A stretch of 64,000 nucleotides of DNA from Siderastrea siderea (Eukaryota; Cnidaria; Anthozoa; Scleractinia; Rhizangiidae), in contig OZ034970.1 in NCBI GenBank assembly GCA_964030785.1, forward strand, positions 42,594,635 through 42,658,634, in the 5' to 3' direction. Shown one piece after another: positions 21,528-33,186 of this stretch (position 1 is its first letter; each line of letters opens with the position of its first letter). A program made the translations under genes and the position numbers. Under the pieces are notes generated by a model that was not told where the DNA came from, ran no database searches, and saw only the letters and a list, made by a program, of their open reading frames with translations.

Positions 21528-23222
21528 TGTCTCCTAGTTTTCGGTGAGATTAATTAGTCTTTTTTAACTAGGGAAATTCGCACCATTCAGTCTCATAACT
21601 CTAAGCACACACGGTTTCTTCCTTTTACTTTAATAATTAAAGAAACTCCTCATCCAGTTCTAACTGTTGAGTCTGTGTATGAAATCTTGTAGTGTGACCA
21701 TATGAAAAAGAAAACGTTTTGATTGGTAATTTCGTCACAGTCCGATTTTTTAAATATGTTTTCTCGTCGAACATTCGTGGAATTGAAAGCATTAAGTCGT
21801 GATTTTTCTAAAGTTTTATACAAGGAACTCAGATTTTGGGTCCTTCAATTCTGTGAATGTGGTTTGTCATCTAAAGCATAAGCTGCCAAAGTACCGTCTA
21901 ATATTTTGTAAAACGAAAACAAATTCAAATAAATTAAAAACAGAACAAAACTAAAGCAAAAACAAACGCTAAAGTTACTATTAGTACCTGGTTCAGTCTT
22001 CTGTGAAAGCCTTAAGTTGAGTTAGCAGCTGGAGTAGAATGCTCCCCATGATAACGGAGATCTTAAAGACTGAATGAAGTAAGTTAGTGTATGAAGTATT
22101 TCCGATACAAAACAAACAGATAAAACGAATATGATAATCATGTTAAATTAGCTGTTTATAAACCAAATAACATGACATGAACTCTATTCCGGTCAGATAT
22201 TAAATTTAAGTCAATTTGACAAAAAGTTTAAAATAGGGGGAAGGATTTATTTTTCTGAGATATGGTAGAAGACTGAAATTATATAAATTTGTACTCACTT
22301 TTTTTTTAATTCACCAAAAAATACTCCTTCTGTTGCTAACATTGTGAGTTTAGAAAACTAACTTGGATAATGAAAACAAATGCAAAGAATATATAGTTTA
22401 CATAGCTGTTAAGTTATCAACGTATTAATCAAAAACGATTCCACATACATTCTCTTTGCTGTATTAAGATACTGTGGCCAACCGATTTCTTTTCAGGAAA
22501 AAAATGAAAATGCAAAAAGTGACTTTTTTACATATAAGATATTAAAAGCAAATCTCAAAATATGTGATCTCATCATGTAGACTTTCACAAAGAGTAACTA
22601 AATTGTTAATATCTGAATATTAAGCATAAAGATCACTGGACAGTCTTCTATCTGACGATATCTCCTAAAGAGGTTTAAGAAACGGCTACAGTTGGTATAA
22701 TGTTTAAGAGAAGACCGACCTTGATAACCACATGCGGTCTTGAAAAACTACATGTCGAAGTGTTGCCTCATTCAATCACTAAAACTGAGACGAATGATAA
22801 ATGTTGAAATAGCTGTTCGCATTCAGAATTGCTTAACCTAATGATAAATCATTTGACAAGTAGCTGCTTTAACTTAATATTTCAAATTGTTCAAATTGAG
22901 CATCCAGATAAAATTTACTGTGTAGTTGTCAAATATGGTTGTGACCTTTTTAGATATTCTTCATAGGCAATACATCATTTAATGCTAATGATAATGATTT
23001 GTCAGAAACAGGCCAATAGCAATGGCATATGTAGGTGCCCTTCAGTTACCAGAAAGCTTTTGACACCAAATTTTCCAGACATGACACAAAATAATACACA
23101 GTAAAACAAATGCAAAATATGTTGTTTTACCACGTTCCGTCCGCATGCAGCCTCTGAACTGAGAACAGATACGTTTTGTGATTTGTGTTCGTTTCCACCC
23201 TCGCAGCTACACTGGTGAAATC
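21500..23222. repeat. Segmental duplication block C, copy 1
   Basis: Matches 51497-53403 in the same orientation: upstream flank of a GPCR, from the N-terminal remnant through agcacacacggt, agctggagtagaatgctcccc and the final gcagctacaxtggtgaaatc. Copy 2 has about 200 extra bases (53101-53300). Confidence 0.85.
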
Positions 23223-24685
23223 TAACAGCTTCAATCCGCTTTGGACGATAAATACATTACTTGTTCAGGAAACATGAAGACCTGTACCACATTTTAGAGC
23301 CAATAATGTCAATAATATTCTCGGAGCAGTTTCACTGATTCAATCAGCTCAGTTGCAAAGAAACTCTGCAACACTTCGTAAGGTTTTGGCTCCTTTCTAA
23401 TTCTTTCAGTCATGTGATTGATCACTGTTCCTCCTTCTCTCGTTCTCTTCTTTTTCTTTCTTTTTTTTTCTTCTCTCTCGTTTTTTTCTTTTTAAGGTAA
23501 CTAGTGATTGAGTCTTGAATCAACTGCACATTCTAATTGCTTAACACAAATTTTAACGAAAGTGAAATGCAGCATCCTGCCGCAATATATATTATTATAT
23601 AATCATCTGAATACTTTTGTTTAAATTTCACCTATAGTTGCTTCCTAGTTTTCGCAATTTCGTTCCTAAAGTTCGAAGAAAAAATAATTTCTTAAACAAT
23701 ACAAAATCCGAATATTTCTGTCAAAGAAAACACTCTTAATTTGGATCTCTTATGATTAGAGACATTTCTTTGATTGTATTCAGTAATAAGTTGAATAAAC
23801 TGTGAAGTGCAAATATTGGAGTAAGGAGATGAATGTTTTTCATACATGCGCTTATTTAAAAGTCCTAAAGAAGCAGACATTACAAGGCTGCTGCCTCTTC
23901 TTCAGTGGGAAAGACCCAGCCTTGCGTCTTTACCACTGAGCTAGAGAGGCACCAACCTTGAAACTTCTGGTTCTCTGGGCTGTTAGTTCGCACACGTATA
24001 AAAAACGTCCATTTCCTTATTTCCTTGAACTGCTTTTAAAATGGAAGAGAGAATTTCCAATCTCAAATTTATGATTTAAAAAACATGGCGAACTGATTTC
24101 CCGGAAGAAATGGTCAGCGCGTAACAGAAGATGTTCCCTTTATTGAGATATGGATTTTTCGTGTAAACTTTCCAAGCGAACCTGTTTTTCCTAATCTTTC
24201 CAATGAAAGAATTTCCTTACACTGTTTATATTTATAAACTTAAATACCCATAAAAAATTTTAATTTAATGTAAATTCTCAGTCTCACCTTGATATGCCCA
24301 TAATTGGGGCTTTGTAAATTCAGCTACTCTGCATACAAGAGAACAATAACACTTGACTAATTAATTTATTTGTTTATTTATTTATTGCTCAGTTTATTTA
24401 TTTCTTTATTTGTTGATTTATTTATTAGGGTGACAACCTCAAGTATGATAGATGAGAGTTACATCCTATCATAAGTCTCTTATAGTTTATTACAATGAAA
24501 GGACACCGTGAAACGTTAACTATGGTTACCAATAAGTAAACTTGTTCGTGCAATGCTAATATATATACATATATATATATAATTACAATGCCCTAGAAAT
24601 TAAACAGCATATATAGTATGTACAACGCATTGGTTCATTTCAACTTTTTTAGTTCCAATATATTTCAATAATAAAAACGATTTTA
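23223..24685. other. No gene seen
   Basis: AT-rich; includes a T/C-rich run (23440-23495), a TTTA-rich run (24360-24430) and a TA run (24560-24580). A tRNA-like segment on the minus strand near 23900-23960 has a box A-like TAGCTCAGTGG but no box B, so it is not called. Confidence 0.5.
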
Positions 24686-24689
24686 ACGG

Positions 24690-24800
24690 AGACAACATTT
24701 TTGAAGAGCCGTAGCGACAGCGAAGTATTTTCACTGATACTCCTTACACAAAGTCAGCGTCCCGTATATCATACGATTGAAAGCGCTGTTTATAAAAGTT
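24690..24800 (-). pseudogene. Detached GPCR TM7/helix-8 remnant
   Basis: On the minus strand this reads INSAFNRMIYGTL then CKEYQ, a decayed NPxxY and helix 8, lying 3' of the paralogue 4 TM7, so this locus carries two successive receptor ends. Confidence 0.6.
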
Positions 24801-24849
24801 TAGAATCACGTTCCATTAATTTATGTTATGTTTGACTCCGGCTAGGGGC

Positions 24850-25795
24850 AAAAGGGTAAAACACAGCTGCAACGAAGCATCTTAAGGTATTCCTTTGGAA
24901 ACTTTTTGTTGATTACGCCATATTATATATATATATATGATGGGATTCAAAGCGCTGCTTATATGGCCAAAAAGGTGTACGCTATGTAAGCTTGGCGAGA
25001 AAACGTCCAGCTCCCGCTAATTGTGTCTATGATATCAATCAGCAAAATGGGCGTCCAACACAGACTGAAAAACACCACTGTCACGAATAGCGTGCGTGTT
25101 ACCTTATTCTCTTTCACGTTTACCGCGCTATGTCCATCCGCAGCACGTTGGAAATTGATGTTGTGGCTACGAACAGTTTTCAAGATTCTGAGATGGCAAT
25201 AAAAAATGACGCACGATGGGAGGCTAACGTAAACTGTTGCAAAAAAGGCCGTAAATGCACCGCTATCGATATGAAGATAACAAAAATTCTTGGAAGGATG
25301 AAACACTATTTTGTGTCCGCTGAGCAGGTAAGGTAATGAAGAACACATGGCGTACAACCACGTAACCAAAATCATTATCGTGGTTTTCTTTTTGGTGTAG
25401 TAGCGTCTGTACTTGGCTGGTTTGACGATTCGAAAATATCTGTTTACTGCCATTAAGGCTAATGTGTGAACCGATACAACAGCCAGGGTTATTGCTACGT
25501 AGCCTTCGTATTGGCAAACAATGTCGCCAAAAGGCCACTGGGATGTCGCTAACGAAGGAATGCCCAAAGGACATGCAGGGATGGCTCCCATACATAAATA
25601 GGAAATAGTGAGCGATGCTACCGACATGTTGGGCATTGTTCGCATTCGTCTGTTTAACATAATGACTAAAAGAGTTAAAGAATTTCCAAGAAATATCAAT
25701 AAAAGTATAAGTGCTAAAACCGCTAATTCTAGGATGACTGTAGCTTTGTTTCTTGACTGTAATTCTCTCAACATGTCTTCTAGTTGCTTTTTGGT
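24850..25795 (-). pseudogene. GPCR paralogue 4, degenerate
   Basis: TM1 to TM7 are readable from MLRELQSRNK (25774) to YIAYTFLAI (24959). Defects: the family start ATG has become ATC (I-D-L-T-K-K-Q), leaving an internal Met; Asp2.50 is Tyr (TISYL); a one-base deletion just before SALNP shifts TM7; and the NPIIY codons are expanded by a TA repeat (24927-24942), followed by the expected KEYLKMLRC tail out of frame. NRY and CWTP remain. These are too many losses for a working receptor. Confidence 0.82.
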
Positions 25796-25814
25796 GAGAT
25801 CGATTGCTTTTTAG

Positions 25815-26046
25815 ATAAATTTCGCGCCTTACTCTAAACAATCATCTGTATGGAGCAAGACTTGCATTGGACTGATTGCTCTTTTACATTTAAAAGTCGA
25901 CTTCAACATGTTAGTCGATGGGTCTGTCATCTTCAAGACGAATGAAAACACCTACCTATACCACCTTTCGATTTTATTGTACTTACATCCCAGCTTACAG
26001 AACATTCCTCTAAGAATAAATGGGTGAATGATTTATTTCCTGAAAA
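25815..26046. other. Upstream flank of GPCR 4, no gene seen
   Basis: Partly resembles flanks of the other receptors, with no coding region. Confidence 0.4.
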
Positions 26047-26165
26047 TGGATTCTACAGAAAAGCAACTGACAGACATGATGAAAGAGTTACAGTCCCGTA
26101 GCTAACCGAAAGTCATCCTGGAATCTGGTTCTTTTGCAATAACGGTATATCTTTCTGGTAGTTTG
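26047..26165 (+). pseudogene. GPCR N-terminal stub on the opposite strand
   Basis: Reads MDSTEKQLTDMMKELQSRS, a stop, then PKVILESGSFAITV, matching the N-terminus of paralogues 1 and 5, but on the plus strand. It ends in early TM1. It is the only plus-strand receptor piece and indicates an inversion or an inverted duplication. Confidence 0.85.
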
Positions 26166-26229
26166 AATTCCCTGAAATTGACCAATCAATCTTCGTGTCT
26201 GGAAGACGAACGTGATCATTGACACTTCC

Positions 26230-26370
26230 TTCACCTCTTGCATCAGTTAAAACGGAAGCCACCAGGGCGTCAGTTTTATTAAAGAAGTCAGTTACGATGT
26301 CAACAATGAAGAGTTGACAAAAAAAAATCTTTAATAGGTAGCTGACACAGACAGCTGCCAATGAAAAGCA
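26230..26370 (-). repeat. Dispersed repeat, copy 1 (mate at 57140-57310)
   Basis: Its complement is closely similar to 57140-57310, including aacggaagccacca, gatgtcaa, aatgaagagttgacaaaaaa and agctgccaatg. The ORF reading MAAVCVSYLLKIFF here is not preserved in the other copy. Family unknown. Confidence 0.6.
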
Positions 26371-26442
26371 TCCAACGTGTGCCGGTGCTAACCTCAGAGT
26401 TAGTCTTTTTCCAATTAAAAGTCACGGCTACTATGAGAAACC

Positions 26443-27202
26443 AAACGAAAAGACGAGATCCGGATGTTTGTTAGTTTTTTATTAAAAAGAATTATGTTTG
26501 ACTGACAAACGAGCTATTTCCTTTTATTCTCTTTCAAGTTTTATTGCGTTACCTTGAAAATGGACAGGACTTTAACCCTAAAATTTCATTATAATTGCGG
26601 AAACATCCGCGGACCAATAAAACTGACTTTTCGTCTTTTACATATTAATAGTTGTTGTTCGTTTAAGTGCCTCACTTTTCATGAAAAAAGCAAAAACACA
26701 AATCTATGTAAAATCAGTTTTCTTTTTAATAACGAAAAAAGAGATTATTATGAGTTTCTTTAATTAGTTTAAAAGGATATTAAAAAATCATTTAAGTATT
26801 TTGTAAACAGAAAGTTTAAAGTAAAAGGAAGACACCGTAGGTATTCAAGTTTTCAGGTCATTTTACAATCTTCAATTTAATTTGAATCTGTTCAACCTGT
26901 TAAATAAAAGGTGCACCTTTTGAATGTGGAAAATCAAAATGTCCACCAGGTCCGCCGGGTTCTAACCTCAAACGAAAAGACGAGATCCTGATGTTTGTAA
27001 GTTTTTTTTTTTAATAAAAAGTTATGTTTGACTGACAAACTAGCTTTTTCCTTATATTCTCTTTCAGGTTTTATTGCCGTACCTTGAAAACGGACAGGAC
27101 GTTTACCCTAAAATTTCGTTGTAATTGATGGAAACATCCGCGGACCAATAAAACTGACTTTTCTTCTTTTACATATTAATAATTATATTAATAGTTGTAG
27201 TT
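26443..27202. repeat. Direct repeat pair of about 220-230 bp
   Basis: 26443-26661 and 26970-27202 share a common course from aaacgaaaagacgagatcc through gtttgactgacaaac and aacatccgcggaccaataaa to the ttacatattaat end. The 300 bp between them is not repeated. Confidence 0.75.
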
Positions 27203-27311
27203 ACAATGACGTCCCAGCTGTTCATACAAATGGAAAGAACGTCCAGTTTTCAAACACAAACAACATATTTTACATGATTTTATTTACGGTGTAAAAATTT
27301 AGCTACAATTA

Positions 27312-27697
27312 AAGGGACACTGTCACCAATTTTAAGGATAACTTTGAAAAGCTAAAAGTCATATTTTAATCAGAGGAAGCCTAAAAATAGTAGGTCTGTT
27401 TCGTTTAAAACTACTTTACCAGTTCTCCGAGGCTAAAATTAAGTGTGTCTGGCTGTGGATCGCTAGGATGGAAATGGTTACAACCTGAAAACAACAGGCT
27501 GATGTTTTCAAGTTTTTCCTTTGTTTCGTGGAAAAATCGCCAGAAAACTGACTATGGTTTGTTCTTCTTTTGAGAAAATCATTTCGCTTCCTCCTCGTGA
27601 CGTTCTAGGAGTATTCTGTTCACGTGAGAAGGCATTTGTTTTCGAATTTCTGCACATTTGACCCCAAACCGTAAAAATCTCCGTGACAGTGTCCCTT
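27312..27697. mobile_element. 386-bp MITE, TTA target site
   Basis: Ends AAGGGACACTGTCAC and exact complement, flanked by TTA at 27309-27311 and 27698-27700. Non-coding. The TTA duplication suggests a PIF/Harbinger derivative. Confidence 0.8.
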
Positions 27698-27700
27698 TTA

Positions 27701-29791
27701 GCACACCTTTATTGTTTTTATAGTAGGAATAAACATCGACTATCTTCTTTTTCTAGACTACGAGCGCCAGCTCCTTTAATGTTAAAGAGTAGACGCCTGC
27801 AAAGAACATGGAAACACGCTCGGATGTAGACTGCCGCGTTTAATCTTAACACGCGAGCAGTTAACTCTCTTTCAAGCTTACCACACGCGCGTGAAATGTC
27901 CATGTGGCAGCCTACCTTCCCTGCGCTTTCAGATGTTCTTTTCTCTCCACCTTCTCTGAGCAGAAGGAGGAAATGCTCGTAGTCCAACTTTCTCAAACAC
28001 GTTTTAACAGAATACGTTGTATCTTTTCTTAGTTGATATAATAGTTAATGGTTACCTTATAATGATTGATAATAGTTTCAAAGAAAAAAAACTGTAGCTA
28101 AGTTTGTATGGTTTTTGGACTTTATATGCTGGTTACATGTAGTTTTCCCACGTTAGTCTACTAGATTTGGGTCGATTAATAAAACGAAATTTAAATAGGG
28201 TTTAGCAAAACTGTGGTTTAACTCCAGGCTAAACTGGTGACCTACTTTAAATAACTGCTCCTAAAACCAGATCTGACCTTTACCTTGTTTAAATAATCGT
28301 TTATGGGGCGTGGTGTCTCCTCCTCCCTCCCCTCCCTCTCCCCTTAGATATTCGAATATCTAAAAGCGGTTTTAACTGCAGTCAATATTTTTCCATATTT
28401 TTCAATTGTCTGGGGAAAAACTTATCGTCATATGACGATGAGTTTTTCACCTAGGACATTTTGAATTCGCTAGTACCGTGGCAGGTTAATGGCTTGTGTA
28501 CTGTGGAGGGAGGGGGGGGGGGAATGCTCGCTTGGTGTGTTGTAGACGGGATCTGTTACAGCAATGAAGAAATTTTCTATGGACGTCCAACTTTTGTTAG
28601 TTCCCACACTAAGGCGTTGCACTAACATACAGATAAACGGGTGGCTTACATGTTTAGTTGACTCCTAAAAACTAAATGCAGTCGACTTTTCTAGGCTTTA
28701 AATATTGAAGAAACGTCAAAAAATCCTCCTCTCACACTTAGTTTTCTTGCTGCAAACATACTGCGGTGATGGAAAAACTGTCATCTATACCTAACTCTGT
28801 TGGAGAAGTGTCAATTGCAGGCATAAAAGGTGAAATCGCAGGTTATTTAACAACAGCAATCATTACTCCAGCTATGAAAGAAGGTAATCAATACTTAAAT
28901 ACTAACCCTAATAATCTGAAACATGCCAATGCATGCGATATTAAGTGTCGTAAATGGCAAATTTATACAATTTACATACAGCCTCAACAGTGGCCAAGTA
29001 AAATACATATATACATTGTGTAAGGCTTACTGCAGCCCCTGTTTTGTCTGTTGCAAAATTATGTATCTTGTGCATTGAAACCCAAATCACCCTTTGTCCC
29101 AAGGAAAAAAAGGACCAAAATTATGGACAGGATTAGAGGGAAGGCTAGAAAAGAAAAAAATATATATAAAACCTCCATCCCAAGTTACCCTCCTGCTTCA
29201 TCGATCGGACCATTAAAATACTTCACAGCACTGCTGACGTCGCTTCTGGAACGAACAAATTAGCTACAACAAAGACAATTTTTGGTGATGGGTGCCAAGA
29301 ACGTTGGGAGAATACAAACAATGACAAAAATCTCCATGATGTTCTTTTCTTTATTGCACTAGAACCTTGCTACGAACATTGGGTAACGTGGAAGCTCTCG
29401 TGAGGTTTTGCAGCATGGTTGAGCTTAAAAAGTTTTGGTCAAACAATCCAAACAATGGCTATAAATAGACCTGAAAACAGTGTAGCTGCTAGACACTGGA
29501 GGAAAAACAGGGTGGAATAAAAAATTACGACTGATGCTAAACTCCTGCCAATATGTATCTCTAGCTAAATGGAAGAGATTACGTTAGGAAATACCAATTT
29601 GTAAACGGTCGTCCAGTAAGGAACCCACTGGAACCCCCCTTTACTCAGTACATCTCGAGCAAAATATCGCTTGGTAAGTTACTTGTGAAACGTAAAAATT
29701 TGAAAAAAGGAAAAGCCAAACTCAGGTTCTGCTTTCTACTCTATTAAGTAATTTCCAAAATATTTGAAAACAAAAAACCGTGGGCAGGTAA
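27701..29791. other. No gene supported
   Basis: Contains short ORFs without family resemblance, a C/T-rich run (28315-28345), a small perfect-looking hairpin around cgtcatatgacg (28419-28448) and a G run (28510-28520). 27950-27990 resembles 59800-59840 (gagcagaaggagg / gaacagaaggagg), a dispersed repeat. Confidence 0.5.
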
Positions 29792-32700
29792 TTTGAGTAG
29801 CTCGGAAGCGAAGGGTACTTGCCAACCCGAACACAGCGAATCATTGCCCATGGTAAACTCGAAAAACTCATGCAGGTTCATTTATGGGAATATGCAATAT
29901 TTCTGAGACAGGGATCAGTTCATTTTGCAGTTTTAAGAAAAACAGGTAATTTCCAGTTATAATATCCTTAGGATATCTCGCTTTGCTTAATTTCGAGCAC
30001 ATCAGTTGCTTCCTAATAGACGGTATTTGTAGCTTGTAAAATAATTTAACCTTTCTTTTTAGCATTTAAACTTTTAAGAAATTTAAAGCAAAATTAAGCC
30101 TTAATTCAACTCAATTCAAACTAACAACCAAACACTAGACTTTTAAGAGAATTTAAGCAAAACCAAACCTAAATTTATGACTCAATTCAACCTGTTCAGC
30201 TGCAAATGTTTTTCGTCCATGGGCACAGTGTAGCCTCCCCCTGCCACCTCCAATGGTGCTGCAATCGCTTGTGGGTGGCAACATCTGCATCGAAGAACCT
30301 TCAGGTACTCGTTTCGGAAGTTCTTGTTTAGCAGACCGTATATCATAGGATTCAGAGCGCTGCTTATAGTGGCCAGAAAGTTCCAGGCTACGTAAACCTC
30401 TCGAGGGAATATCCAACTGCCACGAATCGTGTCCACAATGTCGATCACCGAAACGGGAGTCCAGCAAAGACAGAAAAACACCACTATCACGAATATTGTG
30501 CTCGCTACCTTGATTTCTTCCACGTTTACCGTGCTAGTTTCAGTGCCAGTGTTTTGGAAAATGTCGTTGTGGCTGCGAACAGTTTTAAAGATTCTGGTAT
30601 AACTATAAAAGATGACGCAGGCTGGAAGCCCGACGTAAACTATCATGATAAACGCCGTGAATGCACCGCTATCTACCTGAAGATAGCAGAAAAACTTGGA
30701 AGGATGAAAAACCATTTTACGCCCACTGAACATGTAAGGTAGTGGAGAACACATGGAATAGAACCATGTCACAATAATCATGATCGTGGTTTTCTTTTTG
30801 GTGAAGTATCGTCGGTACTTAGCTGGTTTGACGACTCGAAAATACCTGTTCACCGCCATCAAGGTTAATGTGTGAATCGAAACAACAGCCAGAGTTATAG
30901 CCATGTATCCTTGGTATTGACAGGTTGCATCGCTAAAACACCACTGGGATGTTGCTAATACGGTAAAACATAAAGGACACGCAGAGAAAGCTCCTAGACA
31001 GAAGTCCGAGATAGCGAGCGATGCCACGAACATATTCGGGATTTTTCGCATCCGACGGTTTAGAACCATAATCAAGAGAGTTATAAAATTTCCAACGAAC
31101 AAGAAAACCAAAATAAGTGCATAGATCCCTGATTCCAGAATGACTTTCGCTTTGCTTCGGGACTGCAACTCTTTCATCATGTCTGTCAGTTGCTTTTCTG
31201 TAGAATCCATTTTCAAGGATCTCACCTTTCTTCTCAGAGAACGTTGGGCTGTAACTATAACAATATAGAAATTAGTTTTATTGATTTTGTTAGTATTATT
31301 TTTTATTTGTATTATCAAAGGGATTTTTTTTGTTTTTAGTTGCTGCCTGGGAAGAGGGCAACTGCTTCAGCATCTTTAAGGTGATTTTTAAATGAGAAAG
31401 GGAACTCTCTCCACTGCGTGCAATATCTCGCTGCATACGGCAGGTCCGGTTACATTTAATTCAAAACATTAGCTCATTGAATTTCGTTATCAAAGACACA
31501 AATCATTCATGTTATGCTCTTTCTAACTTTTAAAATTAAAAGCTTATAATTGAAACTTGGTATGAGAAATTAAAGTAAACGATGCAATGCATTCTTCACT
31601 AAGGGCGGGCCGGACCGCCTCAGGTAAAGCTTCAGCAAGCATAAAATTAAAACCAAAGGCAGAAGAAGCAAAGAATGTGTATGTATATGTATATGTGCAT
31701 TCTAATTTTTCTCGACCATTGTTTAAACGACATATAATGTTATACCGTTTGTCAGGAGACTTGTTCTTTTCCAGTGAGTGATAAAGGTTGCAAGCCAGTC
31801 CACAAAATCTCCCACAGACTCTTTACTTCTATGAAAGTAATTCTTGTTCAATGAGCCATCAGACAACTGACGAGGAAGACCGTTTGCATGAAAGAAGAAC
31901 ATTCAGGGCCCGATGACAGGTGATATGACAAATTACACTTATACTAAATTAAAGATGACAAATGTATTATAAATTCGTAAAGAAAGGGGTTTAATTTATC
32001 CGATGCATCTAAGTTCCGTTCTAAGGTTTGGAACTGGTTTTAATAATAAACTTGTACGAAAAGCCGTGTCAGTTTTCTTTTACAAGCGAGAACACGGCAA
32101 AGCGCAAAAACTGTAGAGTGACTGGTCTAGATCGATATCTGTCAACTTGAAAATATATTACTTTTCGAAGTCGACTGCCTACGGAGTTGATTTCCATACG
32201 GTCGAAATACTGTCAAAAAAAGCCTTAAAGAACTATCCTTAAAAATTATTGATCGGAAATTTGATGTCCTCCAAAAGCGAAAAAAAAAAAAGAAGAAGAA
32301 GAAGAAGAAGGTTAAATGCACTCGATTCAAACAGGAAAAAAAAATACACTGAGTTCTTGAGACACGCATTCTGCAACCCGCGCAGCTTTCAAAATGCTTT
32401 CAACACGCATAATGGCCTTCATCGAGCTGAATAGCGCTCACCGCTCACGTTTTTTTTTTTCTGATCTTAGTTTGATCTACATAACTTACCATGAAGGACA
32501 ATTGGATCAGTGAAGGTCGTGTCTTATGGTCCCATAGCATAGGATTTGACCCGATGTTTACTGTTGAAAGGCCTACTTAGTAGGGTAGGTGGCTTGAATT
32601 AATACTGGTTGATAAAAAATTATCATATTAATAACAACAATAATAGGGCAGCATAATCAACGTAACGGGAAATTGCCCATGGTAATGTCAAGCTCATTTC

Positions 32701-33186
32701 TTTATTTCTCTATTTTTCGTTTTTCTGTGTTGACTTAAGACAAATGAGAATCTAAGAATAAGTTATAAATTTACAGTTCTGAGATCAACTAAATGATCAG
32801 ACCTTTTGCATAGTTTCACCGTAAGCAATATGTTTCATATTTAGAAGGGTAAATACATGAATAAAGAAGCACTGTTAAGGTAGCTGAACACAGTTTGGGT
32901 ACGCCCTACAGTTTCAGTTACCGACGTTATTCATGTGTGCGCGCCAGGACTGAGGAAAGCAAAGATGGCGCTGATAAAGAAGTTTATCTTTCTATAGCCT
33001 GCTTAGCGTAAAGTCGCAACCATCTACATTAGCAATGATTCATTTACCATTTCGCCAGCTATAAAAGTGGCTTAGGCCTTCAATGAATAGCTTGCAAGAA
33101 ATTGGATAACGCTATTGCTATAACTCTATAACTCTATCAAAGCAAAGCCTATTTGTAGCAGGCCTTCTTTAAGGCCTTAAGGACGT
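29792..33186. repeat. Segmental duplication block A', copy 2
   Basis: Same content and orientation as 1-3964 without the MULE. It runs from the text aatttgagtagctcggaagc to ttaaggccttaagga, after which the two copies part. Confidence 0.87.
30182..31210 (-). CDS. Class A GPCR, melatonin-receptor-like, intact (paralogue 5)
   Basis: 342 residues from the conserved MDSTEK start; the frame is open 36 codons further upstream but that extension is not shared. Very close to paralogue 1: D2.50 in AISDF, NRYFRV, WPxS-type loop replaced by WCFSD, CWTPV in TM6, NPMIY in TM7, and a Cys-rich RCRCCH tail likely palmitoylated. The C-terminus ends HLQLNRLN, a few residues longer than paralogue 1. A uniform open frame with mostly conservative differences from paralogue 1 argues that both are functional. 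Likely a plasma-membrane receptor for a small ligand; the ligand cannot be read from sequence. Confidence 0.9.
   Translation of the reverse strand: MDSTEKQLTDMMKELQSRSKAKVILESGIYALILVFLFVGNFITLLIMVLNRRMRKIPNMFVASLAISDFCLGAFSACPLCFTVLATSQWCFSDATCQYQGYMAITLAVVSIHTLTLMAVNRYFRVVKPAKYRRYFTKKKTTIMIIVTWFYSMCSPLPYMFSGRKMVFHPSKFFCYLQVDSGAFTAFIMIVYVGLPACVIFYSYTRIFKTVRSHNDIFQNTGTETSTVNVEEIKVASTIFVIVVFFCLCWTPVSVIDIVDTIRGSWIFPREVYVAWNFLATISSALNPMIYGLLNKNFRNEYLKVLRCRCCHPQAIAAPLEVAGGGYTVPMDEKHLQLNRLN

Noticed and set aside
23900..23960. Minus-strand tRNA-like segment with TAGCTCAGTGG.
   Set aside because: There is no box B or complete cloverleaf.
27718..27996. 92-codon minus-strand ORF.
   Set aside because: No family resemblance, and part of it overlaps a sequence related to the dispersed repeat at 59800.
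30182..31318. Longer 378-codon start for GPCR 5.
   Set aside because: The extra 36 residues are not conserved in any paralogue; the shared MDSTEK start at 31210 is preferred.
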